From assembly GCF_000710615.1 (NCBI RefSeq), contig NZ_JDTH01000011.1:82003-146002 (forward strand): a stretch of DNA of 64,000 bases, read 5' to 3'. This DNA comes from Haladaptatus cibarius D43. Lineage in GTDB: Archaea > Halobacteriota > Halobacteria > Halobacteriales > Haladaptataceae. The position numbers and the translations under genes are program-made. Of this stretch, positions 10,438-18,969 are shown in pieces. Every line of letters begins with the position of its first letter. The stretch's first letter is position 1. Below the pieces are notes generated by a model. The model searched no databases, had not been told where the DNA came from, and worked only from the letters and a program-made list of their open reading frames with translations.

Positions 10438-10958
10438 CTAACGACAATTCCAACACCTCCGTGCCGTCCGATACTGGGTCAGCGGAGACCAGCAAATCAA
10501 CGGACTCTACTTCAATTGAACCGAGTGAAAACGCACTACCCGCAGAGGATCTTCAGTATCCGGAGTTTACGTTCGAGGACGGCTCTATTTCTCCGGATGG
10601 ATCGTTCGACCTCGAACGAACGCTGAAGCGTGACGAGATGGAAAACTGGCTCTCCGACCTTGCCGGAGGGCTCACCAGCCACGACATCGCCGTTGAATCG
10701 TCCGACCGCCACGTCACGTTCGGTATCCGGCCCGATGCAGTATCGATGGCGTTTGAACCGGACGACGATCATCGTGGAAAACTCAAGGTGTCGTTCGAGT
10801 TGGACGCGAAAGTCATGCTCGCGCAGGATACTGACAGTCCAAAGATCGGTGCCCGTGCCGGTCGTGGGTTCGTTCCCGTCGAGATGCTCACGACGGATCG
10901 GAAGCCGGAACATTTCCGGTGTTACAATTGGATCGAAAATCCCGTTGAAGAGGAGTAA
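10434..10958 (+). CDS. Uncharacterised protein with a possible amphi-Trp domain, last gene of the ABC operon
   Basis: 174 residues, no membrane segment. A disordered Ser/Thr/Glu-rich N-terminus (1-55) is followed by SFDLERTLKRDEMENWLSDL, a basic/acidic helix, and beta strands ending in KLKVSFELDAKVML. This pattern resembles the amphi-Trp domain, whose role is unknown, but the conserved strand Trp is absent, so the match is tentative. The last 50 residues (GARAGRGFVPVEML, FRCYNW) are distinctive. Four-base overlap with the DppF-type gene indicates co-translation. A T-rich stretch after the stop may end transcription. Confidence 0.6.
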   Translation: MTNDNSNTSVPSDTGSAETSKSTDSTSIEPSENALPAEDLQYPEFTFEDGSISPDGSFDLERTLKRDEMENWLSDLAGGLTSHDIAVESSDRHVTFGIRPDAVSMAFEPDDDHRGKLKVSFELDAKVMLAQDTDSPKIGARAGRGFVPVEMLTTDRKPEHFRCYNWIENPVEEE

Positions 10959-11040
10959 TCGCTGCTATTTTTCGAAGGGTTTGCTTTCGATTCACACAAT
11001 GGAAGCTTTTTCACCGGGAGAAAAAACCCACAATGCTTAC

Positions 11041-11046
11041 TTATAG
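11041..11046 (+). promoter_or_regulatory. TATA-like box for the wHTH/DUF7521 operon
   Basis: TTATAG is centred about 22 bases before the GTG at 11065, the spacing expected for a leaderless haloarchaeal transcript. The same flanking words (AATGCTT upstream, GACCGTGTGTGAGGATTG downstream) recur at 20380-20425. Confidence 0.5.
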
Positions 11047-11064
11047 ACGCACTCATCATCGACC

Positions 11065-11427
11065 GTGTGTGAGGATTGCCGTCCGCGCGAACTCCTCGCC
11101 CTCTTGGGAGATGAATACGTGCAAACCGTACTTTCCGCTACGAGTGATAAGCCACTGTCAGCGAACGAATTGAGTGATATTTGTGGGACATCATTGCCGA
11201 CAGTGTATCGGCGCATCGAAGAGATGGTCGCCTGTCACCTCCTTGCTGAACGAAACGAGATCGACGCTAACGGCAATCATTACAAGACGTATGAGGCACT
11301 GCTTGAGCAAGCAACCGTTCAGTTGGACGACGGCGAATTTGTCGTTGATCTTGACACCGTTGAACGAGAAGATGCACCGGATCGGTTCATGCGAATGTGG
11401 AACAACATTCGGGAGGATGAGTCATAA
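11065..11427 (+). CDS. Winged-helix transcriptional regulator (ArsR-like)
   Basis: 120 residues. It begins VCEDCRPRELLALLGDEY, with a CxxC at residues 2-5, followed by a helix-turn-helix (LSANELSDICGTSLPTVYRRIEEM, about 33-56) and an acidic wing and tail. GTG is the start, since no other start precedes the domain and a TATA box sits about 22 bases upstream. The stop overlaps the following membrane-protein start by one base. A second wHTH plus DUF7521-type pair exists at 48946-49673. It probably represses its own operon in response to a metal or redox signal (inference). Confidence 0.85.
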   Translation: MCEDCRPRELLALLGDEYVQTVLSATSDKPLSANELSDICGTSLPTVYRRIEEMVACHLLAERNEIDANGNHYKTYEALLEQATVQLDDGEFVVDLDTVEREDAPDRFMRMWNNIREDES

Positions 11428-11699
11428 TGCATATCGGACTCGTCGTCGCCAAAATCGTCGTAGCGATACTCGGCCTACTCATTGCATTCCAGAGTTATCG
11501 CGCCTACGCTCGGTACGACAGCAGTCCAATGTTGTATCTTGCACTCGGTTTCTCCCTCATCAGTATTGGCTCAGTCATCGAAGGGGTTCTCTACGAAGTC
11601 GTGAAATTGTCTCTCTTCTACGCCGGAATGGTTCAGTCAATCGTCGTCGCACTCGGCATGGTCGCTGTTCTGTACTCTCTGTACGGTCGGGAGCGCTAA
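11427..11699 (+). CDS. Three-helix membrane protein, DUF7521-like
   Basis: 90 residues with three predicted membrane helices (about 5-20, 34-53, 62-85) joined by the short RAYARYDSSPMLYLALGF loop. The same architecture and loop spacing are seen in the protein at 48946-49221 (RAYNRTRIAGLQFFAIGL). Both lie directly after a winged-helix gene. Function is unknown; the fixed pairing suggests the membrane protein works with, or signals to, the regulator. Confidence 0.8.
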   Translation: MHIGLVVAKIVVAILGLLIAFQSYRAYARYDSSPMLYLALGFSLISIGSVIEGVLYEVVKLSLFYAGMVQSIVVALGMVAVLYSLYGRER

Positions 11700-11842
11700 C
11701 GCTTTCGAACTGCCCTTGCTGGCTGAATCTCCTCTTGCCGCGGTAGGAATCAGTCTCGTCCTATTTAAATGGTTCTGCCGATTAAATCCAGTGAAAATAC
11801 GCCATTCGCTTTTGAGCCCTCTGTATGTAGAACCGTTCACCA

Positions 11843-12595
11843 ATGTCCAGGGAAAATTCTAATCACCGACGAAAACTACTACGACTTGCAGTCGTCGTAG
11901 CGCTCTTGACTGCTGCTGTCGCTGGCGTTGCTGCAGACACAACGACGACGGAGGGCCACGGTCATGGCGATGACGACCACGGAGAAGCCGAAACTACTAG
12001 CGCCCACCAGGAAGAGACCAAAACTACGAGTGACCACCATGGGGGTGCCGAAACTACGAGTGGTCATCATTCGGATGGGGACAGTCACGATGAAGGAACC
12101 GAAACCACTGGTGGTCACCATTCCGATGGAAATAGCGATGACCATCATGCAGGCGAGAGCAGCGGTGACCAGCATAACCAAAGTTCGATGGCGTGGCTGG
12201 CCAGTATCGCTGGCTTGCTCGCGCTCTCTGCGGTTTCCGTTGGACCCGTCTACTGGTTTGGAAAACAACGAAATCACATCTCGAATGTCGATGCTGCCCA
12301 TGTTGCCGCAGTCGGACTTATTCTAGTGAGTGCAGCCGTTCACCTCTATCTATTCCTCCAGCACAGCGAACTCGAGATGCTCCTCGCTGGACTCGGATTT
12401 ATCGGCGCAGTCGTCCTGTTTTTCCTCGGAATCAGCCGACGACTTCTCTACGCAGTCGGCATTCCGTACGTCGCAGCACAATTCGTTCTCTGGTGGATGA
12501 GTGACATGCCACACCTCCAGAGTTACGGCCTGCTCGACAAGGCCTCCCAAGCGTTGCTTGTCGTCGTCCTGACGTACCTTCTCATCGTGGAATAG
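11843..12595 (+). CDS. Membrane protein with exported His-rich repeat domain
   Basis: 250 residues. A signal-like helix (about 10-32) is followed by roughly 85 residues of imperfect repeats built on ETTSxHHxDG, with about 22 histidines, then five predicted membrane helices from about residue 118. The His-rich segment should face outward and bind Zn, Cu, Ni or Co. The C-terminal helices (FFLGISRRLLYAVGIPYVAA) are matched by a fragment at 20452-20647. It lies 143 bases after the DUF7521-like gene, with an AT-rich TATTTAAA promoter-like stretch around 11761. Transport, buffering or sensing cannot be distinguished. Confidence 0.75.
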   Translation: MSRENSNHRRKLLRLAVVVALLTAAVAGVAADTTTTEGHGHGDDDHGEAETTSAHQEETKTTSDHHGGAETTSGHHSDGDSHDEGTETTGGHHSDGNSDDHHAGESSGDQHNQSSMAWLASIAGLLALSAVSVGPVYWFGKQRNHISNVDAAHVAAVGLILVSAAVHLYLFLQHSELEMLLAGLGFIGAVVLFFLGISRRLLYAVGIPYVAAQFVLWWMSDMPHLQSYGLLDKASQALLVVVLTYLLIVE

Positions 12596-12629
12596 CCCTC
12601 GCGACCGTGAAATACGAGACTATCTACCG

Positions 12630-13001
12630 ATGCGCAGACAACCGCCATGGAGTGCAGGCCTTTCAAATCGAGATTCTCGTTGGTTGCTCGTTACCGGCAA
12701 CCGGCTAGTCGTTGCTGCTGTGCTCCTCTCCAGCATACTGTTTCTGCTTGTTCTGTTCATGTCCGTCGGCGTTCTCTCCAGTCGGCCGTCGAGTCCAATG
12801 AACCTACTCTTCAGTGCGTTACTCGGCGGGAATTCCACGCTGATTTCTGTCGTGCTTTCGATCAACCAACTCGTTCTCTCGCGCGAGTTGGGCGCAACCG
12901 GTGAGTTCCATAGTTGGCTGTCCATCTTGCCTGATGAACCTTCGCACCCAAACTGCATCCTGACGGCGTTAGTTCGGGTTCCGGTGGTCATTTTGAAATA
13001 G
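12630..13001 (+). pseudogene. Truncated copy of the 328-residue membrane protein encoded at 21137
   Basis: Residues 1-92 align with the N-terminus of the product at 21137-22123: GLSN-, RWLLV-GNR, SVG-LS-RPSSPM, LSINQLVLSRELGA. They include both N-terminal membrane helices. After ELGATGE (base about 12905) similarity stops and an unrelated tail of 30 residues runs to a stop. The large soluble domain and C-terminal helices are missing. The break is abrupt, as after an insertion or recombination. A short two-helix product could still be made, but loss of function is likelier. Bases 12906-13100 match nothing recognised. Confidence 0.75.
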
Positions 13002-13161
13002 TGGTGCAGAAACGGAACTCCGTATCGGGATGGTCTGTCGCTGTTGAATTTTGAAAGTAAAGGGTTGACCACCTATTTGACGTGGTTGCGCGGGTGTTTC
13101 ACTCATATCCTGTGATTTATAATGGATAATTGGGTTAAATCTCCATCGCTTTCTAGATACT

Positions 13162-13524
13162 ATGGCAACTAAAACCACGGAAGACGAACTACTCCGAACT
13201 GCTCTTATCGTTCTGGGTGTCATCGTCCTGATTCCAGTGCTGTTGATGGCCTTTGCGGTGCCGATGATGGGGATGATGGGTTGGTGGGGTGGTGGCATGT
13301 TCGGACGAGGAGTCTCGCCAGTATGGGGATTCGGTATGATGTTCGTGTGGCTCCTCGTTCTATTGGGCATCAGCTATGCTTTGTATCGTGGACTTGTCGG
13401 GCGCAGTGATAGCGCTCGTACTAATGACCCAGCGCTTGACGAACTCCGAACCGCATTTGCTCGCGGGGAAATTTCCGAAGAAGAGTTCGAGATGCGCCGG
13501 GAGAAACTTCGAACAGATAGGTAG
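13162..13524 (+). CDS. SHOCT-domain membrane protein
   Basis: 120 residues. Two membrane helices (about 11-38 and 56-77) are separated by a Met/Gly/Trp-rich loop (MMGMMGWWGGGMFGRG). The C-terminal SHOCT motif is DPALDELRTAFARGEISEEE. SHOCT is a short helical oligomerisation motif of unknown detailed function, often found on small membrane proteins of metal-efflux regions. A paralogue lies at 20671-21015 on the other strand. The Met-rich loop could contact Cu+ (inference). Confidence 0.85.
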   Translation: MATKTTEDELLRTALIVLGVIVLIPVLLMAFAVPMMGMMGWWGGGMFGRGVSPVWGFGMMFVWLLVLLGISYALYRGLVGRSDSARTNDPALDELRTAFARGEISEEEFEMRREKLRTDR

Positions 13525-13630
13525 AGTAACGACATTCCCGAAATCGGGTTACGATTGATCGGGGAAGCTCCCGGAGAAGTCGCCCGATTACGAGACTGTC
13601 ATTGCGATCAACAGAAAAAGTCCTACTCTG

Positions 13631-13903
13631 TTAAATTGTATCACTGGGGTCGTGTTTGTCCGCCATTCGCTCGACTTCGGCCTCGTATCGGTTTTGGAGG
13701 GTCGAATCATCAACGGCTTCGAGATCGGCAGGTGGGACGTCTTTCGCAGCGGTCACCGAATCCATGTCGACCGCCTGTGCAGCGAGCTCTCGGCGATAGA
13801 GTCGCTTACCGTCTGGCGTTGCGTACTTAAGGATGATGAGATCACGATTGTTGTACCCACGCTCGACAAGCCACACACGGATATCCCCAGTTTCAGTAGC
13901 CAT
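13631..13903 (-). CDS. Conserved haloarchaeal small protein (RVWLVERGY family)
   Basis: 90 residues, soluble, no known domain. It begins MATETGDIRVWLVERGY, then LIILKYATPDGKRLYRRE and an acidic C-terminus. The start at 13903 is preferred because the upstream extension to 13954 does not match the related pseudogene at 39050-39334, whose product starts at the equivalent place. Both members follow the pattern R-V-W-L-V-E-R then L-I-I-L-x-Y-A-T-P-D-G. Function unknown. Confidence 0.75.
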   Translation of the reverse strand: MATETGDIRVWLVERGYNNRDLIILKYATPDGKRLYRRELAAQAVDMDSVTAAKDVPPADLEAVDDSTLQNRYEAEVERMADKHDPSDTI

Positions 13904-14090
13904 AGTGATAGTGACGGGAATCACGATGTTAGGCAGTTTGGTCTCCCTTCGCATTCGAAATCGGTGTCAGGAATACCTGAATTCGAGAGAATAGCGATAC
14001 TCGCAGTTAAGTCTCTAATGAGTCTCGGGATTCGATGCCGTCCAGTGAACTGGGTCGGTGACGTACATTGAACTGCGGCACTATCCAGTT

Positions 14091-14390
14091 CTACCGAGTG
14101 AGTGCATTATACAGCCACGCGAAGGCGTAGATGAAGATGAAACTGATGATCGCTGCTTCGATCATGCCTGCTACGGTTCCGACAATGGTCGGTTCGAAGA
14201 ACAGGTGCCACTGTTCCATCATCTCGACTGCGCCTTCGTAGACGCCGACTGCTCCAAAGATTCTCAGAAGGAGCATGACGACGGCTGAAACAATTGCCGC
14301 GGCACTAGCGAATGCTAGTGCGTTGAGTTTCATCGTTTCGTGGGCAGTCTCCGATTCGTACTCTCTATGGCTAGTGGTCGTAGTGCTCAT
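14091..14390 (-). CDS. Small membrane protein, DUF5676-like
   Basis: 99 residues with two long hydrophobic segments (about 27-55 and 66-92). The pattern LNALAFASAAAIVSA, GAVGVYEGAVEMMEQWH and ISFIFIYAFAWLYNAL is that of small membrane proteins found beside copper and mercury resistance genes in bacteria and haloarchaea. The ATG at 14390 is preferred to 14417 because MSTTTTSHRE is a typical short hydrophilic leader. Role unknown. Confidence 0.75.
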   Translation of the reverse strand: MSTTTTSHREYESETAHETMKLNALAFASAAAIVSAVVMLLLRIFGAVGVYEGAVEMMEQWHLFFEPTIVGTVAGMIEAAIISFIFIYAFAWLYNALTR

Positions 14391-14720
14391 ACGTAGAGAT
14401 ACGTCGCGCTCGTTCAATCGGATTGCAGCTTAAATTCGAAAGCACTCGCCATTGCCCAATCCTCTGTGGCTTCATTTCGAACCAAAACGAAAGACAGGAG
14501 TAAGACCGTGTGAATAGTTCACATAGGATGTTTCGATATAAACGTCGTCGCGCTAAATGTAATAACAGTTTTAACCACCGTCTAGAAGATGCTCTGGTCG
14601 CTGACTCGCGGTAGCTGATTATCGTGCCAGATACTATCTTTCAGAGTAACCGTATGGATTGCCTATTCCTTCACATTTTTAAGGGCAATTGGCAAAAGTG
14701 ATGCGGGCCAAGTTTCATGT
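14391..14720. other. Divergent promoter region
   Basis: 330 bases between the leftward DUF5676-like gene and the rightward ArsP-type permease. It is AT-rich, with a TTTTTAAG stretch near 14677-14685 that could serve the permease, and an AAATTCGAAAGC word near 14433-14444. No open frame of note and no RNA gene were seen. Confidence 0.4.
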
Positions 14721-16124
14721 ATGGAAACCACTGTCGTCAGCGGAATCCTCGAATCGTTACGAATCGGGGTCGGTTTCCTTTGGACCGCTGCATGGGCAAT
14801 CACTATGGGGTTAATGATCACGAGCCTCGTGCAAGTCTACGTCTCGAAAGAACGGATGGCACGCCTGCTCGGCGACGATGACCTCAGTGGACTCGCGAAG
14901 GCGACCGTCTTCGGTGCTGCTAGTAGTGGTTGTAGCTTCGGGGCCGTTGCTATCGCAAAGGGGTTGTTCAAGAAGGGGGCCCACGTGGTCAACGTTCTTG
15001 CGTTTATGTTCGCCTCGACGAATCTCATTATCGAACTCGGTTTGATGATCTTGATCCTCCTCGGCTGGGAGTTTCTCGTCGCCGAACTCCTCGGAGGCCT
15101 CATTCTCATCGCGGTGATGGCTCTTATCGTCCACGTAACACTCCCGGAAAATCTCTTTGAAGACGTTCGGAAGGAACTGAATCAGCAAGACCACGACCAC
15201 GGTGTCACCGAGGATCCGACGTGTGGAATGGAGGGCAAGGACGAGTACTCGCTCATGACAGACGGGGGTGAAACACTGAAGTTCTGTTCCGCTGGGTGTC
15301 TGGAGACGTACCAGCAGGAGGTTGCGAGCAGTGGTGACTGGCGGGACGAGTTATTGACGTGGGGTGGCTGGTACAAACTCGGGAATCAGTATCGGAAAGA
15401 GTGGTCGATGATTTGGAAAGACGTTATCGCTGGTTTTCTTATCTCCGGCTTCGTTATCGTTTTCGTCCCACAGTGGGTCTGGAACAGTCTCTTCCTTCAG
15501 GGAGATGGCCTGCTCGTAAGTGCCGAAAATGCGATCATGGGTGTGACAATTGCCGTCATCAGCTTCGTCGGCAGTATCGGAAATGTTCCGTTCGCCGTTG
15601 CACTCTGGGGCGGCGGCATCAGCTTCGCGGGTGTCATTGCGTTCGTCTACGCCGACCTCATCACCATTCCGGTGCTGAACGTTTACCGCAAGTACTACGG
15701 CTGGAAGGTGACGCTCTACATCTTCAGTGTGTTCTTCGTCACGATGGCGTTCTCCGGATTTCTTATGGAGGAGTTGTTCACTGCCTTGGGTATCGTGCCA
15801 AACCTCGCTGGCGGGGAGACGGCGACCGAACAGACGTATTTCGAACTCAACTACACGTTCTATCTCAATGTCGTCGCGTTCGCGCTCTCGGGATTCCTCT
15901 TCTACGTCTACCGACGAGGACTTGGCGCACCCGGGCAGTACCGGGATCCCGTCTGCGGGATGCGGATCGACGACAGCGGTCCGAGCGTGACCCACGACGG
16001 TGAAACCTACTATTTCTGCTCCAATCGATGTAAGCAGTCGTTCGAGAGCAATCCGGCTGAGTTCTCGCAGCTACACCCACAAATTTCTGGGACGAGTTCT
16101 TCTCAAAGCCACGAGCATCATTGA
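14721..16124 (+). CDS. ArsP-type permease with two YHS metal-binding domains
   Basis: 467 residues. The first half (1-150) and second half (about 220-410) each hold permease helices of the ArsP_1/DUF318 type, with FGAASSGCSFGAVAIAKGLF (Cys near residue 74) and FVGSIGNVPFAVALWGGG. Between them is a YHS/TRASH-like domain (DPTCGME, KFCSAGCLETY), and a second YHS domain lies at the C-terminus (DPVCGMRI, YYFCSNRCKQSF), followed by a His tail. ArsP pumps export trivalent organoarsenicals; YHS domains bind metals. The doubled YHS suggests a soft-metal export or delivery role (inference). A truncated relative is at 27916. Confidence 0.88.
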   Translation: METTVVSGILESLRIGVGFLWTAAWAITMGLMITSLVQVYVSKERMARLLGDDDLSGLAKATVFGAASSGCSFGAVAIAKGLFKKGAHVVNVLAFMFASTNLIIELGLMILILLGWEFLVAELLGGLILIAVMALIVHVTLPENLFEDVRKELNQQDHDHGVTEDPTCGMEGKDEYSLMTDGGETLKFCSAGCLETYQQEVASSGDWRDELLTWGGWYKLGNQYRKEWSMIWKDVIAGFLISGFVIVFVPQWVWNSLFLQGDGLLVSAENAIMGVTIAVISFVGSIGNVPFAVALWGGGISFAGVIAFVYADLITIPVLNVYRKYYGWKVTLYIFSVFFVTMAFSGFLMEELFTALGIVPNLAGGETATEQTYFELNYTFYLNVVAFALSGFLFYVYRRGLGAPGQYRDPVCGMRIDDSGPSVTHDGETYYFCSNRCKQSFESNPAEFSQLHPQISGTSSSQSHEHH

Positions 16125-16258
16125 ACGACCCACTCTAGCCTTCGTCACTGCTTATATACCCGCTATAATTTCGCTCGGCGGAAACGACTTGTGTTGTTTT
16201 TAAAACACCATAGAATTGGCGCAGCAACGACATCGATAATCATCCCTTCGAATCCAGT

Positions 16259-17197
16259 ATGAAAGAGCAACCCCAATCGAGTGGCCAGCCGTGCGACGGC
16301 CTTTCCGATACGGAATCGAGTCTCGAACTCCACGATGGACGAAACCTCTCCTACACCGAATACGGAGACCTATCCGGTACTCCAGTATTTTTCTTCCACG
16401 GAACACCTGGGTCCCGCATTTGTGTCCCGGACCCACTCGCAATATCGTCAAACAACGTCCGGTTCATCACCGTCGACCGACCCGGCTACGGTAAATCGAC
16501 GCCGATTTCCAATCGATCCCTGATGGACTGGTCCGACGACGTGGCCCAGTTAGCCGATACTCTCGGCATTGAGGAGTTCGCCGTTGCAGGGCTCTCAGGC
16601 GGCGGACCATACGCACTGGCTTGCGGAGCAGCACTTCCGGATCGAGTTACAACTGTCGACGTGATTAGCTGCATGGCTCCGATAGGAGTGGGAAACACGA
16701 CCGAGGGGATGTCGTTGTATAATCGGCTTGGATTCCTCCTCGCTCGTTATACACCATTCGTGCTACCACTGGTTCTCCGCTCGATGGCTCGGCAAGCACG
16801 AGATGACGCCGAAGCGGTCGTTTCCGACGCTCGCTCCCGATACACACCATCCGACCAGCAGATACTGGACGACCCAGATATCCGACGAGATATGGCACGC
16901 GAACTAGCGTCTGCGTACAAACACAGCGTCGAGGGGCACGTCGAGGATTTGAAGTCACTTGCACGGTCGTGGGAGTTCGAGCTCGCCGAAATCTCCATCC
17001 CGGTTCGACTGTGGCACGGCGGCGACGACCGCAACGCACCGCTTCCGATGGCCGAGTATCTCGCCGAAACGATTCCTCACAGCCATCTCACGATCTTTCC
17101 CGAGGAGGGCCACCTCATCGCGTACGAACACTTCGACGAAATTCTTGGCGCACTCGCCGAGAAGAGCGTCTCTAGACAGAACGGCACAAGAGAGTGA
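16259..17197 (+). CDS. Alpha/beta hydrolase
   Basis: 312 residues. The oxyanion turn is FFHGTPGSR, the nucleophile is the Ser in GLSGGGPYAL, the acid is probably the Asp in WHGGDDRN, and the His is in EEGHLIAYEH, so the catalytic triad is intact. No signal peptide or membrane segment is seen. Substrate cannot be told from sequence. It has its own upstream AT-rich region (TTATATACC near 16153) and is followed by a Bat-type regulator on the same strand. Confidence 0.88.
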   Translation: MKEQPQSSGQPCDGLSDTESSLELHDGRNLSYTEYGDLSGTPVFFFHGTPGSRICVPDPLAISSNNVRFITVDRPGYGKSTPISNRSLMDWSDDVAQLADTLGIEEFAVAGLSGGGPYALACGAALPDRVTTVDVISCMAPIGVGNTTEGMSLYNRLGFLLARYTPFVLPLVLRSMARQARDDAEAVVSDARSRYTPSDQQILDDPDIRRDMARELASAYKHSVEGHVEDLKSLARSWEFELAEISIPVRLWHGGDDRNAPLPMAEYLAETIPHSHLTIFPEEGHLIAYEHFDEILGALAEKSVSRQNGTRE

Positions 17198-17272
17198 CGA
17201 GCAAATCGCATCCAATGTGACTGCATACTCTCATCGGTAGCTTCGTTACGTGTGCCGCTGAACGGATACGGT

Positions 17273-17911
17273 ATGCGGTTTCTCCGATTAACACTCGGTC
17301 CGGAACTCATCGCGCCCAGTCCAGCAGCGACCAGTGGCGAGGTACTCAACGTTCAGTACGTCTCCGATGGAACAGTTCTAGAGCTCTACTCGGTCGAGGG
17401 AGACCTGGATAGGATTTTACACCAGATGGAAACCAGTCCGAACACGTGTCGGTTCGAATATCTGGGCACCCAGGCTGGTAGGCATTACATTTTCCACTCC
17501 GGGCGTCCGAGCGAGGAAGTGCAGGCTCTCATCGAACTGCTAGAAGAGTTCCATCTGATGGTCGTCCTTCCGTTGCTATTCGATGATACGACTGGCGCGA
17601 CGGTCGACATCATCGGGGAAGCCGAGTCCTTACACCAGGTATACAAGCAATTCCCGCCGGAAATTCGACACCGAACGACAATCGAACAAGTGGGCAAGTA
17701 CGTCCCGAATTACTCTGGCATTCTGTCAGTCCTCACTGAACGCCAGCGAGAAGTGTTGCATGCGGCCGTCGCAGTCGGCTACTATGCGACACCGCGGTCG
17801 GGAACCGCCGAAGACGTTGGTGAAGTCGTCGGGTGTGCGCCGAGTACGGCGGCTGAACATCTTCGGAAACTCGAAGCACGACTCTTTATCCACCTCGTAG
17901 GCTCGGAGTGA
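17273..17911 (+). CDS. Bat-type HTH_10 transcriptional regulator
   Basis: About 212 residues. The C-terminal helix-turn-helix (LTERQREVLHAAVAVGYYAT, then TAEDVGEVVGCAPSTAAEHL) is the bacterio-opsin-activator type; the N-terminal 150 residues form the sensory domain common to these proteins. The ATG at 17273 (MRFLRLTL) fits family starts better than the GTG at 17252. Target unknown; the neighbours are the hydrolase and a DoxX protein. A T-run at 17932-17938 after the stop could be a terminator. Confidence 0.85.
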   Translation: MRFLRLTLGPELIAPSPAATSGEVLNVQYVSDGTVLELYSVEGDLDRILHQMETSPNTCRFEYLGTQAGRHYIFHSGRPSEEVQALIELLEEFHLMVVLPLLFDDTTGATVDIIGEAESLHQVYKQFPPEIRHRTTIEQVGKYVPNYSGILSVLTERQREVLHAAVAVGYYATPRSGTAEDVGEVVGCAPSTAAEHLRKLEARLFIHLVGSE

Positions 17912-17960
17912 GCGCGAAACTAAGAATCTCGTTTTTGTATAGACGGTACGTATACACTGC

Positions 17961-18554
17961 TTGGTGGAGTACTCTAGTGAAGAGGTGAGAACAGTGGTCG
18001 ACTCACAACCTCAGTACAACGAGTTCCGATCTACGATTGCTGGCGTTACCATTGAAGGACGTGCCCACTCGCTGAGCGCGTGGTTCGTCCTCGCGCTCAG
18101 ACTGGTCATTGGGTTCGCGTTCTTCTACACGGGTATCGAGAAGATTCTCGGCGGGTTCGACGCACAGAACTACCTCGTAAACGTCGCCGCGACGAATGGG
18201 AACCCCCTTGCAGGACTGTTCCTGTCGATGGGGCAGACGTCGTGGTTCGTCGATTTTGTGAACGTCGCCGTTCCGTGGGGAGAAGTGGCCATCGGACTTG
18301 GCCTCATAGTCGGACTTCTGACCCGTCTCGTGGCGTTCTTCGGTGCGTTCCTGATGCTCATGTTCTACTTCGGCAACTGGAACCTCGAACACGGGTTCAT
18401 CAACGCTGATTTCATGTACCTGCTGGTATTCCTCTCTGTCGCTGCGTTCGGTGCCGGTCGTATTCTCGGTCTCGACGCCATCGTCGAACAGTACAAAATC
18501 GATGGACGGGCCTTGCTCGACCGATACCCTCAGTTGGAATACGTTCTCGGCTGA
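17961..18554 (+). CDS. DoxX-family membrane protein
   Basis: About 196 residues with four to five predicted helices. The DoxX pattern is seen in LRLVIGFAFFYTGIEKILGG (about 50-70), VPWGEVAIGLGLIVGLLTRL and NADFMYLLVFLSVAAFGAGRILGLD. The start is uncertain: TTG 17961, GTG 17964 and later GTG codons are all in frame, and no Shine-Dalgarno site decides. DoxX proteins are linked to thiosulfate:quinone oxidation and redox stress, but many have no assigned role. A shorter DoxX protein occurs at 36557. Confidence 0.82.
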   Translation: MVEYSSEEVRTVVDSQPQYNEFRSTIAGVTIEGRAHSLSAWFVLALRLVIGFAFFYTGIEKILGGFDAQNYLVNVAATNGNPLAGLFLSMGQTSWFVDFVNVAVPWGEVAIGLGLIVGLLTRLVAFFGAFLMLMFYFGNWNLEHGFINADFMYLLVFLSVAAFGAGRILGLDAIVEQYKIDGRALLDRYPQLEYVLG

Positions 18555-18615
18555 AACTCATATTTGACGCAAAAAACGGTGTTCGAACGAGTTCGCCGTT
18601 CGGCTGGCTCCGTAA

Positions 18616-18969
18616 TCAGTGCATGCTGCGGCAGCTCTCGGCGCACTCGCTGAGAACGTCTGCACAGAGCTGGCAGTGGTCGTGGTCGTGTTGCTCGCAT
18701 TCATCGGCACACGCCTCACAGACGTCCGCACAGAGTTCACCGAGTTGGTCGCTGTAGTCCGAATCGCGGGCCATGAACCGTGCGTGCAGCGATGCGATGT
18801 CCGCGACGTCACGGCAGAGACGGATGCACTCGGCCATGTCTTCGCCGTGGTCGGCACACGCATCGGCACACCACTCACAGGCTTCGGCGGCTTCCGTACA
18901 GATTTCAATGCAGTCGCGCTGTTCTTCGCTCAGGTGGTCGATCTCGGAGACGGTGTCTGAAAGCGACAT
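18616..18969 (-). CDS. Four-helix-bundle copper-binding protein (DUF326, Csp-like)
   Basis: 117 residues with many cysteines spaced i, i+3/4 along helices: CIEICTEAAEACEWCADAC, CIRLC, CADVCEACADEC, CQLCADVLSECAESC. Csp proteins store numerous Cu+ ions inside a four-helix bundle, and this pattern fits. No export signal is present, so it is cytosolic. The start at 18969 (MSLSDTVSEIDHL) is chosen by comparison with the remnant at 27409-27543, which begins MSLAETTSKIDHL. A copA-like operator word lies 40 bases upstream. Confidence 0.88.
   Translation of the reverse strand: MSLSDTVSEIDHLSEEQRDCIEICTEAAEACEWCADACADHGEDMAECIRLCRDVADIASLHARFMARDSDYSDQLGELCADVCEACADECEQHDHDHCQLCADVLSECAESCRSMH

Noticed and set aside
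12620..13072. 150-codon minus-strand frame over the truncated membrane-protein gene
   Set aside because: Mostly antisense to the recognised fragment; its N-terminal part is not a known protein.
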